Assembly (NCBI GenBank): GCA_947625935.1
Contig: CANQQE010000001.1
Coordinates: forward strand, 62,001 to 126,000
Reading direction: 5' to 3'
Origin: an uncultured Muribaculaceae bacterium
Lineage (GTDB): Bacteria > Bacteroidota > Bacteroidia > Bacteroidales > Muribaculaceae
DNA length: 64,000 nt
In this document: piece after piece, positions 19,560 to 28,508 of the stretch
How the letters are laid out: the number at the start of each line of letters is the position of its first letter
How positions within the stretch are numbered: position 1 is the stretch's first letter
Translations under genes and position numbers: made by a program
The notes under the pieces: generated by a model
What the model saw: the letters and a program-made list of their open reading frames with translations, nothing else
Database searches by the model: none
What the model was told of the DNA's origin: nothing

Positions 19560-20387
19560 TTATCTGTAATCAGTTTCAATAAAATCACCTGTGCTGGTTT
19601 TATTGGATAGATTCTCAGGTGAAATTTCCACATCAATGCCCTTTGCCTTAAGATGCCCCATTGGATTGTCGCGCATGGCTCTCATTGCCCTGAGGATTGC
19701 CTTTCGTTTACGTTTCTCATATTTGTCAGAGCCATAGACCCCATTTATTGCCTTTTCGGATTTTTCAATTCCGTCAGCCACATAGCCGTACTTGCCTTCG
19801 CCGGTTCTTACATCAAGAATCAAACCCGGAAGTCCGTGAAATTTCCACGGACCGTCTTGGATTGGAATATCAGGTGTGAACCAGGCTGTCCAATGACGGC
19901 CATGATAATCCGTGTCTGCCTGTATACACTCATAACCAAGCACTGTCTTGGTGCTGTCGCCAATCTCCCATACCATTTCGGAATAAGGCTCGGTATAGTA
20001 AACCGGTTCGTCACTACCAATCATATCATAAACAGTCATGGTTGAATCAGACGCCGACTTCACTACATATAATGTCTCTTTCTTTCGCGGCAATTTTTTC
20101 ACATCTATAGAGCCTTGTGCAATCATAGCCTGAAATGCTGCCTCCTGTGTCTTTTTGAAACTGGCAAGCCCTTCGGGTGTAGATGTCAGTGAGTCAATCT
20201 CCTCTGTGCGGGGATTGAAAAATTTCGACTGTCCGGCATTTGCCAGAAGATGATACTTGTTTCCTCTCTCAACGCCGTTTTCATAGAAGGAGATTTCGGA
20301 ATAGCTGACCTCAATGTCGGCCTTGTTCTGTGCTATTGCGGCTATCGCCACAAGGCACAAAAAGATTGATGTGATTAGTTTGTTCAT
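19560..20387 (-). CDS. GLPGLI-family exported protein
   Basis: A 275-residue protein with a signal peptide (MNKLITSIFLCLVAIAAIAQ). Family features in order: ADIEVSYSEI, YHLLANAGQSKFFNP, LYVVKSASDS, MVWEIGDSTKTVLGYECI, GRHWTAWFTPDIPIQDGPWK and the naming motif FHGLPGLILDV, then a basic helical tail. Members are periplasmic or outer-membrane associated in Bacteroidetes and have no established function. It sits 10 bases after the outer-membrane barrel gene and 6 bases before the SUMF1-like gene. It is the second of three family copies in the operon. Confidence 0.9.
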   Translation of the reverse strand: MNKLITSIFLCLVAIAAIAQNKADIEVSYSEISFYENGVERGNKYHLLANAGQSKFFNPRTEEIDSLTSTPEGLASFKKTQEAAFQAMIAQGSIDVKKLPRKKETLYVVKSASDSTMTVYDMIGSDEPVYYTEPYSEMVWEIGDSTKTVLGYECIQADTDYHGRHWTAWFTPDIPIQDGPWKFHGLPGLILDVRTGEGKYGYVADGIEKSEKAINGVYGSDKYEKRKRKAILRAMRAMRDNPMGHLKAKGIDVEISPENLSNKTSTGDFIETDYR

Positions 20388-20397
20388 ATCAAAATGT

Positions 20398-22977
20398 TCA
20401 TTTTCTTAGTGTTATCGAGAATAGGAACTGACGACCACGGAGCTGTCGCCGGCTCTCGAAAGATGAGAGTTGCGAATAGGTGGTGTAGTTGTAACTTCGC
20501 TTGTTGAGTATGTTGGTGAGCGAGGCGGCAAACTCGATCTTCTTGTTGAGCTGAAAGGTCAGCTTGGTGTCGAGCATCACTACGTTCTTATAGTTATGTT
20601 CGTTCAGTTCGTTGCGGTAATGCTCGCCGCTGACTGTCCATTGCCATTTGCGGTGGGGAATAAACGTCAGGCTAATTTCGTTCTCCATCGTCGAGAGCCA
20701 CGATTCGCTAATTCCGTTCATACTCAGACGGTTGTCGGAGTAGTCTATGCGGTAATCGAAACTGAACCAACGGCATGGGTTGCCGTTGATTTTGCCGCCG
20801 ACACTCCAGCCGGTGCTGACCGAGTTGACCAATTGCCGCTGAGAAAGCAGATGCGACTCATTGCGACTGAACGAGCCGTTCACGTTGCAGCTTCCGCGCA
20901 TGAAGTCGAGGGTCTTGCCGATGTTGCCCATCGCCATGAGCATCCTGTCGTCGTTCTTTGCGTCGGCGTAACTGTAGACCACATAGTCGCCAAAAAGCTG
21001 CTGTGCCATCGTATATGGTATGTGGCTCCAAGAGTGCATCACCATACCGTTGGCAAACAGCCCGTGGCGCGTATGCTTGTAACTGACGCTTGCCGATACG
21101 TTCTGCGATGACGAGGTGTAGAAATTATCCACTCCTGATTTCAGAGTCCGGTAGTTTGTCATTATAAGTCCGGGATGGATAAGGTTGAGATTCATCGGCG
21201 AGCGGCCCAGACCTCCGCGTAATGTGCCCGAGAAGCGGTTGTTCGGCTTCCAGTTGAAACTGAGCGACGGGGAGAAATAGACCTCGTCACGGTTGGCAAT
21301 CGCCTTGTCGAAGGTATAATGGGCATAACTTACGGGCAGATTGAGCGAAAGGTTCACCCGACGCACCCAGTATTCAAACTTCGGTGTCGCATAAACGGTA
21401 AGATAATTGGTATTGATCACGTTTTCAGTTAGCCCCGGAAGTTCCTGAGGCAGATTCGGAAGTTGCGAGTCCATCGAGCGCAGATAACCCTTTATTCCAC
21501 CTTCGAGGCTCAGCGTCACGCCTTTTATATTGAAGGCGTATGCCGCGCTCTCGTGTGTATAGAAAGCATGGTCGGAGATCTGTTGCCGGAACTGCTCCCC
21601 ATTCATATCAAGATTGAGCGTCTGCGGCAGTGATTCCCATTCGTTCAAGCTCTGGAATGTCACAAGATGTTTTCCCTTGAAGCGCTTTATCATCTTGAAC
21701 TTGTTGCTGACATAATAATCCGGCAGATCGGCGGACTGTCCATTGGGTATCGACCCGGTTGTGGCGAAGCTTACATCGTTCCAGTCTATATTTGTCTGGA
21801 TCGTGTTGTTGATGAACGCCGTCTTTTGGTTTAGCTCATAGATGAACTTGCCGCTCAGCGAGTGGGTATGTTCCGTGCCGCTTCGGTTTTCTGTAATTAT
21901 GCGGTTCCCTTCGTCGAGAAAATATGTCGTGATATTCGAGGCTTCTGCGGTCACTCGGTTGAAGGAGTAGTCTATGTTTGCCTTGAACTCGCCGTTTTTC
22001 AGTTTCCACAGGCTGTTGGTCGATACGAGGAGAGAGCGGTTGAACAGCGTCCGTTTGTCGCTCAGTGACAGCACCCCGGGCAAACCTATACCTACATATT
22101 GGCTGAGTCCGGTCTGTCGGCGGTCTGCGAAGAAATCGGTGCTTGACGATGAAAGGTTCTCGCCCGTGTTGTTTGTGCGCAGAGTGGTTATGTTCTGGAA
22201 TCCCGGCATCACAGCCATTGCGAACAGTTCTCCGTCCCATATAGCACCTTCGGGTTGCCATGAGTAGCCTCCTCCGGCATCGCCGTGGAAAGTCCATGTG
22301 GCTTTCGCCTTGTTTTTCAGTTTGAGGTTGATGGCGGCCTTGTCGGAAAATGATATGCCCGACAACACCTGCATCGGCTGATGATTCTCCATTACCTCGA
22401 CGGCGCCCACATCGTCATGGCTTATGCCGTTGGTGGCTATACCGTATTTGCCGCCGAGAAGGTCGGAGCCTTCGATATAGAACTTGTTGATGTCCTCCCC
22501 CTGATACTGTATCTTGCCATTGTTTGCAACATCTATTCCCGGCATACGCTTCAGCACATCTCCGATCGAGCGGTCCTGTTGCTGGGCGAAGCTCCCAACA
22601 TTATATGTGATAGTATCACCCTGCTCCCGTATACGGTCGGCCTTTACAGCCACCTCTTTAAGCAAGGTTGTACCCGGCTCCATATAGACGGTCAACGGAA
22701 AATCCACGCTGTCAAGAGGAACAGACTGCTTGGCGAAGCTCATCATGGTAACTTCCAGCCGGCAACCATTTACCGACGGCATTGTCATGAAGAAGCCTCC
22801 GTCCGATTTTGATGAGGCGAATTTCTTTATTTTGCCGTCAGCTCCCTTGACAATGACCGAAGCCCCGACAAGAGGCTCATCGTTCTCTTTGTCAATGACC
22901 TTGCCGGTTACATTGACCTGCGCCGAAGCAATCGCCGCAACAGCCACAAAAAGCATATATACACACAGCCTTTTCAT
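20398..22977 (-). CDS. Outer-membrane beta-barrel protein with carboxypeptidase-regulatory-like and plug domains
   Basis: An 859-residue protein of the TonB-receptor-like barrel type that accompanies GLPGLI genes. A signal peptide (MKRLCVYMLFVAVAAIASA) is followed by a carboxypeptidase D regulatory-like domain at about residues 22-110 (VTGKVIDKENDEPLVGASVIV). A plug-like domain follows (SIGDVLKRMPGIDVANNGKI, FYIEGSDLLGGKYG). The rest is a long beta-barrel ending in LFSITLRK. There is no SusD partner, so it is not a classical SusC pair. It overlaps the upstream GLPGLI gene by 4 bases, showing translational coupling. What it transports, if anything, is unknown. Confidence 0.88.
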   Translation of the reverse strand: MKRLCVYMLFVAVAAIASAQVNVTGKVIDKENDEPLVGASVIVKGADGKIKKFASSKSDGGFFMTMPSVNGCRLEVTMMSFAKQSVPLDSVDFPLTVYMEPGTTLLKEVAVKADRIREQGDTITYNVGSFAQQQDRSIGDVLKRMPGIDVANNGKIQYQGEDINKFYIEGSDLLGGKYGIATNGISHDDVGAVEVMENHQPMQVLSGISFSDKAAINLKLKNKAKATWTFHGDAGGGYSWQPEGAIWDGELFAMAVMPGFQNITTLRTNNTGENLSSSSTDFFADRRQTGLSQYVGIGLPGVLSLSDKRTLFNRSLLVSTNSLWKLKNGEFKANIDYSFNRVTAEASNITTYFLDEGNRIITENRSGTEHTHSLSGKFIYELNQKTAFINNTIQTNIDWNDVSFATTGSIPNGQSADLPDYYVSNKFKMIKRFKGKHLVTFQSLNEWESLPQTLNLDMNGEQFRQQISDHAFYTHESAAYAFNIKGVTLSLEGGIKGYLRSMDSQLPNLPQELPGLTENVINTNYLTVYATPKFEYWVRRVNLSLNLPVSYAHYTFDKAIANRDEVYFSPSLSFNWKPNNRFSGTLRGGLGRSPMNLNLIHPGLIMTNYRTLKSGVDNFYTSSSQNVSASVSYKHTRHGLFANGMVMHSWSHIPYTMAQQLFGDYVVYSYADAKNDDRMLMAMGNIGKTLDFMRGSCNVNGSFSRNESHLLSQRQLVNSVSTGWSVGGKINGNPCRWFSFDYRIDYSDNRLSMNGISESWLSTMENEISLTFIPHRKWQWTVSGEHYRNELNEHNYKNVVMLDTKLTFQLNKKIEFAASLTNILNKRSYNYTTYSQLSSFESRRQLRGRQFLFSITLRK

Positions 22978-23822
22978 TTGTGGTAGTCTGTTTCGAGAAA
23001 GTCATAACCCAAATCCAGCATTTTCTGCGAGGCTCTCCTTACTTCTTCCGCTGTCGTTTCCTTTCCGTTCACTACAATTTGGACATTTGCGGGAAGATTA
23101 CCGCCCATAATGTCCGACAACGGGTCCTGAAGATATTTGTACTTGCTTTGCAGATATTTGATTCTATCCTCTTTGTGATACCAGTCGGCACGCGCCATCT
23201 CAGGAATTTCGGCATTGGTGGTTTCTATGCCGTTGGCAGTGAATGAATGCATCCCCTGCGACTCGTCGGCCCGGAGTACCAAGCCCGGCAGCCCGGCGAA
23301 TTTCCACGGACCGTCACTCAGCGGAATCTCCGGCGCGAACCATGCCGTCCAGTTGCGACCATGATACGACGAACGCGCCATCACACATTCATACCCGAGG
23401 ACTGTCTTGGTCGAATCGGACACAACCTCCCACTGCATTTCGGCTAAAGGTTCATCGTATACGGCAAACTGGTCGCTGAAGTCATCATAGACGGTTCTCT
23501 CCTCTTTGCCGAAATCCTTAACCACATACATACTATGTGAGCGGTTGGGCACTTCGTCACCACGGCCTGCCTCCTGAAGTTTGGCTGCCATAGCGCCGTA
23601 AGCCTGACGTGCGGCATCATCTTTTGAAATTACATCCATCCATAGGGCGGTCGGATTGTAAAATATGGAGCCTTGCTGTCCGCTCAGCAGTATGTAGTCA
23701 GCCCTGCGCACCTGACCATCGACATTTACCTCGTAGTCATAGCCGACCTTTATTTGGGCTTTCTGCTGTGCGGAGCATGCGAAGGCCACGAGTAACATCA
23801 TTATAGCGATGATTAGATTCAT
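22974..23822 (-). CDS. GLPGLI-family exported protein, first gene of the operon
   Basis: A 282-residue protein with a signal peptide (MNLIIAIMMLLVAFACSAQ). It shares with the copy at 19560 the blocks YILLSGQQGSIFYNP, MYVVKDFGKEERTVYD, MQWEVVSDSTKTVLGYECVM, SYHGRNWTAWFAPEIPLSDG and FAGLPGLVLRA, and the end FLETDYHK resembles the FIETDYR end of that copy. The two are therefore paralogues diverged from a duplication. It leads the operon, 82 bases after the Crp/Fnr gene, and its stop overlaps the start of the barrel gene. Confidence 0.9.
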   Translation of the reverse strand: MNLIIAIMMLLVAFACSAQQKAQIKVGYDYEVNVDGQVRRADYILLSGQQGSIFYNPTALWMDVISKDDAARQAYGAMAAKLQEAGRGDEVPNRSHSMYVVKDFGKEERTVYDDFSDQFAVYDEPLAEMQWEVVSDSTKTVLGYECVMARSSYHGRNWTAWFAPEIPLSDGPWKFAGLPGLVLRADESQGMHSFTANGIETTNAEIPEMARADWYHKEDRIKYLQSKYKYLQDPLSDIMGGNLPANVQIVVNGKETTAEEVRRASQKMLDLGYDFLETDYHK

Positions 23823-23843
23823 AAATAATTGCCATTCTATTGG

Positions 23844-23888
23844 TAAAGTTAGACAGTAATAATGACTTGATTCTCAACAAATGTTGAG
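23844..23888 (-). promoter_or_regulatory. Promoter and palindromic operator of the GLPGLI operon
   Basis: On the minus strand TAACTTTA (23851-23844) is one base off the -7 consensus. A palindrome CTCAACA-AA-TGTTGAG (23873-23888, 7-bp arms) lies at the -33 position, right behind the stop of the Crp/Fnr gene. Its size and position fit a dimeric regulator site, and the neighbouring Crp/Fnr protein is the obvious candidate; that link is inference. Confidence 0.5.
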
Positions 23889-23904
23889 AGGGGCAAAAAG
23901 ATGA

Positions 23905-24462
23905 TTATTTTTTGCGTAAACGGCTCAGATGCGTTGGGGTAATGTTGAGAAGCGAAGCGATATCTTTCAATGAAAATAGCTCGAATAAATCCGGGTCACG
24001 GCTTATCAGTTCATCATAACGCTGCTGCGGAGTCTTGGAGCATAAATCGACAAGACGGTCATATACGGTATTGAACAATTCGCGGGTGGTGTTCTCGACA
24101 ACCTCTTTAACTTTTGAATCAGACTGCATCATCTCCGCAACTATTGTCGCAGGTACGCAGTATATTTCGCAGGGAACGGTGGCTATTATTGAACAGCGTG
24201 ACTTTTGCCTGTAGAGTGAGCCTGGAAAATCGCAGACAAAATGGCCGGCAAATTCAAGCCCGATTACATGGGATGTGCCGTCAGAAGAAAAACAGACATA
24301 TTTCAACGCACCCGAATCCACATAACCGATACAGCGCCCAACAGACCCCGCCGTAATAAACTCATCCCCCTTGTCGTAATGTCGCAACTCTCCGCGGCTA
24401 AGGCAAAGATTTCGCCAAAAGTCGGTGTCTATATAATCAATATAGGAATTGAATTGCGCCAT
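23905..24462 (-). CDS. Crp/Fnr-family transcriptional regulator
   Basis: A 185-residue regulator. Residues about 15-130 are a cyclic-nucleotide-binding-like beta-barrel (LRHYDKGDEFITAGSVGRCIGYV, CSIIATVPCEIYCVP), and the C-terminal part is a helix-turn-helix (LFSLKDIASLLNITPTHLSRLR). There is no FNR-type iron-sulfur cysteine cluster at the N terminus, and the canonical cAMP-binding arginine motif is not obvious, so the effector is unknown. It starts 10 bases after lysA and so may be read from the lysC-lysA unit, but its position and the palindrome after it suggest control of the GLPGLI operon. Confidence 0.88.
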   Translation of the reverse strand: MAQFNSYIDYIDTDFWRNLCLSRGELRHYDKGDEFITAGSVGRCIGYVDSGALKYVCFSSDGTSHVIGLEFAGHFVCDFPGSLYRQKSRCSIIATVPCEIYCVPATIVAEMMQSDSKVKEVVENTTRELFNTVYDRLVDLCSKTPQQRYDELISRDPDLFELFSLKDIASLLNITPTHLSRLRKK

Positions 24463-24472
24463 AGTAACTCAA

Positions 24473-25621
24473 TTAATCCGCTGAGAACATTGTCCCGGGT
24501 AATTGTCGGCAGTTGTACTGTGAGGCCATGACTTCACCGTATGCCCCGGCCGATCTCAATGCCAGTAAGTCTCCCCTGCGTGTCAATGGCAGTCTCTCGT
24601 TTTTGCCGAAACAGTCCGATGACTCGCAAATAGGGCCTACTACGTCATAGGTCTCTATCGGGCCGTCGCTCGTGAGGTTCTGAATGACGTGATGCGCGCC
24701 GTAAAGCGCGGGACGTATCAAGTCAGTAAATCCTGCGTCAACTATGACGAATTGCTTGGTGAGTCCTTTCTTCACATATAGCACCTTTGTGATTAGCGAT
24801 CCGCATTGAGCTACCACCGAACGTCCAAGCTCGAAATGCAATTCCTGATCGGGTCTGAGGGTCAGGTTGTCGGCAAACACCTCAAAATACGATTTAAAAT
24901 CCGGGATAGGATTCTTATCGGGGTCATCGTAATCGATTCCAAGTCCTCCGCCAACATTTATCGTTTTAAAAAATATCCCCTTCGAGGAATATTTTTGTGT
25001 TAAGGCGTTAATTTTTTCGCAAAGAAGTTTGAACGGTTCCAGAATTGTGATTTGAGAACCGATATGGAAATGCAGCCCGGTCAATGCGATATTTTCAAGT
25101 GCTGTAGCCGTCTCGATGACGTGGTCAAGAGATTCAAGTGCTATTCCAAATTTATTCTCCGCCAGGCCGGTTGTGATATACTCGTGTGTGTGCGCGTCTA
25201 TATCGGGATTTACTCTCAAGGCTACTTTGGCTACTCTGCCACACTTCGCAGCTATCTGGTTTATGATTTCAAGCTCCTCAACCGACTCCACATTAAAGCA
25301 CCCTATGTTTTTGTTGAGTCCAAGCTCGATTTCTTCATCGCTCTTCCCTACCCCGGCATATACAATTCCGTCCGACGGAAATCCGGCGTATAGAGCTGCG
25401 TTTATTTCACCCCCGCTCACACAGTCGGCTCCGAATCCTGCCGCTGAGATTTCTTTTAGTATTATTGGATTTGAATTGGCTTTTACGGCATAATGCACTT
25501 TATATTGTCGATTTGTCACACTTTTTTTTATTGCTTTCAGCGTGGATCTAAGTAAATTTAAATCATAATAATAGAATGGGGTATGATTTTGGCACAGTTC
25601 TTCTACAACGAAATTAGTCAT
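24473..25621 (-). CDS. lysA: Diaminopimelate decarboxylase
   Basis: A PLP enzyme making L-lysine from meso-diaminopimelate. The 382-residue protein has the PLP-lysine motif HYAVKANSNP, HFHIGSQI, the glycine-rich phosphate loop NVGGGLGIDYDD, and the active-site cysteine segment GPICESSDCFGKNERLP. GAYGEVMASQYN near the end binds substrate. It is the second gene after lysC (84-base gap containing a weak hairpin), so the first and last steps of lysine synthesis are linked here. The Crp/Fnr gene follows at 10 bases. Confidence 0.96.
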   Translation of the reverse strand: MTNFVVEELCQNHTPFYYYDLNLLRSTLKAIKKSVTNRQYKVHYAVKANSNPIILKEISAAGFGADCVSGGEINAALYAGFPSDGIVYAGVGKSDEEIELGLNKNIGCFNVESVEELEIINQIAAKCGRVAKVALRVNPDIDAHTHEYITTGLAENKFGIALESLDHVIETATALENIALTGLHFHIGSQITILEPFKLLCEKINALTQKYSSKGIFFKTINVGGGLGIDYDDPDKNPIPDFKSYFEVFADNLTLRPDQELHFELGRSVVAQCGSLITKVLYVKKGLTKQFVIVDAGFTDLIRPALYGAHHVIQNLTSDGPIETYDVVGPICESSDCFGKNERLPLTRRGDLLALRSAGAYGEVMASQYNCRQLPGTMFSAD

Positions 25622-25650
25622 ATTTTGCTCAACATTAATTGATTAATACA

Positions 25651-25680
25651 AAGAGCGTGACTCTTGACGCCACGCCCCTT
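25651..25680 (-). terminator. Weak hairpin between lysC and lysA
   Basis: On the minus strand GGGCGTG and CACGCTC (7 pairs, one G-T) close an 11-base loop and are followed by TTTGTATT. It is a poor terminator and may only reduce read-through from lysC to lysA. Confidence 0.4.
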
Positions 25681-25705
25681 ATTCAGCTTGGAGTCTGTAT
25701 GTCAG

Positions 25706-27031
25706 CTACTTATCGCTTGATTTAAACAGGTGGTCGCTAAGCGAATTGAGCGCTTTGACCTTGTCTTCTTTTCTAACAAGAAACGATATATTGTAGTTGC
25801 TTCCGCCATATGAAATCATGCGCACCGGAATCTCGCGGAGTGCATCGAGTGCCTTCGCCTCGAAGCCTCTGTTTTGCCATTCAAGGTCGCCTACAACACA
25901 GATAATCACCATATTGTGGTCAACTGAAACAGTGCCGAACTTCTTTAGGTCGTCAATGATTTTGTCGAGATTTCGCTCGTTGTCAATAGTGACAGAAACA
26001 CCAACCTCAGAGGTGGCAATCATATCAATCGGTGTCTGGTATGTCTCAAATATCTCGAATACTTTTCGCAAAAATCCATAAGCCAGGAGCATACGTCCCG
26101 ATTTAATCTTGATAGCGGTGATGTTATCTTTTGCTGCGACAGCCTTGATCTTTCGGCTGCTTGTGGTGTTGAATATAACTGTGCCTTTAGCGTCGGGTTG
26201 CATGGTGTTAAGCAGTCTGACGGGTATGTTGTTCAGCTTTGCAGGTAACACACAGGTAGGATGCAGTATTTTGGCTCCGAAATATGCTAATTCGGCAGCT
26301 TCCTCAAAATGCAGTTCTTCAACAGGTTGGGTATTCTCGACAAATCGGGGATCGTTATTGTGCATACCGTCGATGTCGGTCCATATTTCAATTTCATCCG
26401 CGCCTATTGCGGCTCCGATGAGTGATGCGGAATAGTCGCTGCCGCCGCGTTGCAGGTTGTCAATCTCACCGTAAGCGTTGCGGCAAATGTAACCTTGGGT
26501 GATATATATGTCGGCATCGGCGTGTTTCTCCAACAGAGCCGTGAGTTTTTGTTTTATATAGTTAGTGTCGGGCTCTGCGTTTTTGTCGGTTCTCATATAG
26601 TCGAGAGCGGGCAGCAGTTCTGAGTTTATGCCTTTTTCTTGAAGATACAGATTCATCAGAGCGGTTGACATGAGTTCACCCTGAGCCAATATCTCTTTCT
26701 CCTCAAAAATAGTGAAAATATCCTTTGTGAACGAACGAATGTAGTTAAAGCAGGCTTTGATTTCTTTCAGTGCCTTCTCTTTGTATTCATCCGTGGTGAA
26801 AAGTTCATTTATGGTGCTTAAATATTTAGATTCAAGCGAATTGACAGTTTCTTTCGCACCATCAACATTCTTTTTATATAGATAATCTGAGATTTCTACC
26901 AATGTATTTGTGGTGCCGGCCATTGCCGACAGCACTATGATGTTTTTGCCACGAGACGTTACGAGCTGTGCAACATTTTTGATGCGTTCAGCTGAGCCAA
27001 CGGAAGTTCCGCCAAATTTTAAAACTTTCAT
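25706..27031 (-). CDS. lysC: Aspartate kinase (lysine pathway)
   Basis: Phosphorylates aspartate in the first step of the lysine, threonine and methionine pathways. The 441-residue protein is monofunctional. The kinase domain has KFGGTSVGSAERIK at the N terminus, LSAMAGTTNTLV, GRGGSD-type LQRGGSDYSASLIGA and EIWTDIDGMHNNDPR. Two ACT domains fill the C-terminal part (about residues 290-440; TSEVGVSVTID, ISYGGSNYNISFLV) and are expected to bind lysine for feedback control. First gene of lysC-lysA. Confidence 0.95.
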   Translation of the reverse strand: MKVLKFGGTSVGSAERIKNVAQLVTSRGKNIIVLSAMAGTTNTLVEISDYLYKKNVDGAKETVNSLESKYLSTINELFTTDEYKEKALKEIKACFNYIRSFTKDIFTIFEEKEILAQGELMSTALMNLYLQEKGINSELLPALDYMRTDKNAEPDTNYIKQKLTALLEKHADADIYITQGYICRNAYGEIDNLQRGGSDYSASLIGAAIGADEIEIWTDIDGMHNNDPRFVENTQPVEELHFEEAAELAYFGAKILHPTCVLPAKLNNIPVRLLNTMQPDAKGTVIFNTTSSRKIKAVAAKDNITAIKIKSGRMLLAYGFLRKVFEIFETYQTPIDMIATSEVGVSVTIDNERNLDKIIDDLKKFGTVSVDHNMVIICVVGDLEWQNRGFEAKALDALREIPVRMISYGGSNYNISFLVRKEDKVKALNSLSDHLFKSSDK

Positions 27032-27090
27032 TTTTCCCTTAAATGAGCATTATTAATTGACATTCTCTTTTCAATGCCTTGTTTTGGTCG

Positions 27091-27121
27091 CAAAGTTAAG
27101 GATTAATAGCTTTTTTTGCAA
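27091..27121 (-). promoter_or_regulatory. Promoter of lysC-lysA
   Basis: On the minus strand TTG (27121-27119), a 20-base spacer and TAACTTTG (27098-27091) match the consensus. The predicted leader to the lysC ATG is about 50 nt. Confidence 0.6.
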
Positions 27122-27138
27122 CAATATGAATGAATTTG

Positions 27139-27810
27139 TCAGTTGCCGTCGGCCTCAGACAATGCTTTTCCCTCGCATTTAAGTACACGGCCAGGAAACT
27201 GATCCACCAATGCGAGGTTGTGTGTCGCCATAATCACGGCTGTCCCAGATTCGGCTATATGGTGCAGGTGCCCGACAATCTGTTCGCCCGTGGCCGGGTC
27301 TAAATTGCCGGTAGGTTCATCTGCGAGAATAAGTTTGGGCCGGTTAAGCAGTGCGCGGGCTATGACAATGCGTTGTTGCTCGCCGCCCGACAGTTCATGG
27401 GGCATTTTGTATGATTTGTTGAGCATTCCGACTTCTTTCAGCACTTCTTCTATACGTTCGTCGATTTCCTGTTGATTTTTCCACCCGGTAGCGTCGAGTA
27501 CAAATCTCAGATTCTGATATACGTTTCGATCGGTCAACAGTTGAAAATCTTGAAATACAATGCCGATTTGTCTCCGCAACATAGGGATTTCTTTGCGGCG
27601 AATGTTAAGCAAATCAAAATCAAATACATTAGCCTCGCCTGACAAAATAGGAATTTCTGCGTATATTGATTTCATCAAGCTGCTTTTGCCGCTACCAACT
27701 TTACCTATAAGGTAGGTAAATTCACCTTCGTTTAGCTCAAAGCTGACGTGCTTTAAGACTACTAATTCTTTGCGAAGAATTTCAACATCGCGATAGCTGA
27801 TAATGCTCAT
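27139..27810 (-). CDS. ftsE: Cell-division ABC-type ATPase FtsE
   Basis: A 223-residue ATPase subunit of the FtsEX complex, which couples ATP use at the division site to cell-wall hydrolysis. Motifs are Walker [15 protein letters not shown]-loop [18 protein letters not shown], signature LSGGEQQR, Walker [14 protein letters not shown] and the switch His in MATHNL. FQDFQLL and the short length are typical of FtsE. FtsX is not next to it; the gene instead follows hisIE by 8 bases, presumably on one transcript. A LolD-type ATPase is the alternative but fits less well. Confidence 0.88.
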   Translation of the reverse strand: MSIISYRDVEILRKELVVLKHVSFELNEGEFTYLIGKVGSGKSSLMKSIYAEIPILSGEANVFDFDLLNIRRKEIPMLRRQIGIVFQDFQLLTDRNVYQNLRFVLDATGWKNQQEIDERIEEVLKEVGMLNKSYKMPHELSGGEQQRIVIARALLNRPKLILADEPTGNLDPATGEQIVGHLHHIAESGTAVIMATHNLALVDQFPGRVLKCEGKALSEADGN

Positions 27811-27818
27811 CTGCCCTA

Positions 27819-28415
27819 CTATTCTTTGTGCCGTGAAGCAAGTTCCGCGGCAAGTTCTTCAATGCTATGACCTTTGGCTGTCAACAATACAATCAGGTGA
27901 TATATCAGATCTGATGCCTCATAGATGAGACCTTCATCAGTTCCGTTTGTGGCTTCGATGACTGTTTCGACAGCCTCCTCCCCTACCTTCTGAGCCATGC
28001 GGTTTATGCCTTTTTTGAACAACGAGGTGGTGTAGGACCCATCAGGCATCTCCTCGTGACGACGAGTGATGAATTTTTGCAGGTAGTCAATGAACTCTAT
28101 ACCGGATTCGTTGGCAGTTCCAAAACAGGTGTCGGTCCCTTTGTGACATACCGGACCGGCGGGGTTAACTTTAATCAACAGTGTGTCATGGTCACAATCT
28201 TCTTCAATTGACACAACATTGAGAAAATTACCGCTTTCCTCTCCTTTCGTCCAAAGGCGTTTCTTAGTCCTACTGTAGAATGTGACTTTTCCGAGTTCAA
28301 CAGTTTTGTCGTAGGCTTCCTGATTCATGAAGCCAAGCATAAGAACGTTTTTAGTGCGTGCGTCTTGTATGATTGCGGGGATTAACCCTTGCATTTTATT
28401 AAAATCCAAGCTCAT
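27819..28415 (-). CDS. hisI: Bifunctional phosphoribosyl-AMP cyclohydrolase / phosphoribosyl-ATP pyrophosphatase
   Basis: Carries out two early steps of histidine synthesis. Residues 1 to about 105 are the HisI cyclohydrolase: VTFYSRTKKRLWTKGEESGN and the metal-binding DCDHDTLLIKV and GPVCHKGTDTCF. Residues about 110-198 are the HisE pyrophosphatase: INRMAQKVGEEAVETVIEA and EASDLIYHLIVLL. The fusion is common in Bacteroidetes. No other his genes are in the window; it is first in a unit with ftsE. Confidence 0.96.
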   Translation of the reverse strand: MSLDFNKMQGLIPAIIQDARTKNVLMLGFMNQEAYDKTVELGKVTFYSRTKKRLWTKGEESGNFLNVVSIEEDCDHDTLLIKVNPAGPVCHKGTDTCFGTANESGIEFIDYLQKFITRRHEEMPDGSYTTSLFKKGINRMAQKVGEEAVETVIEATNGTDEGLIYEASDLIYHLIVLLTAKGHSIEELAAELASRHKE

Positions 28416-28445
28416 TTTTTGTATAATCCATTATGTTTATAGCCA

Positions 28446-28477
28446 CAAAGGTAACTAAATTTCCTATCCCCTGCAAT
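28446..28477 (-). promoter_or_regulatory. Promoter of hisIE-ftsE
   Basis: On the minus strand ATTG (28477-28474), a 20-base spacer and TACCTTTG (28453-28446) fit the consensus with one mismatch in the -33 box. Confidence 0.6.
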
Positions 28478-28508
28478 AACCTCTTTTTTATTTGCCGGTC
28501 ATATAAAT

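Noticed and set aside
20470-21111. 213-codon ORF on the plus strand opposite the outer-membrane barrel gene
   Set aside because: Antisense shadow of the barrel gene; no domain recognised.
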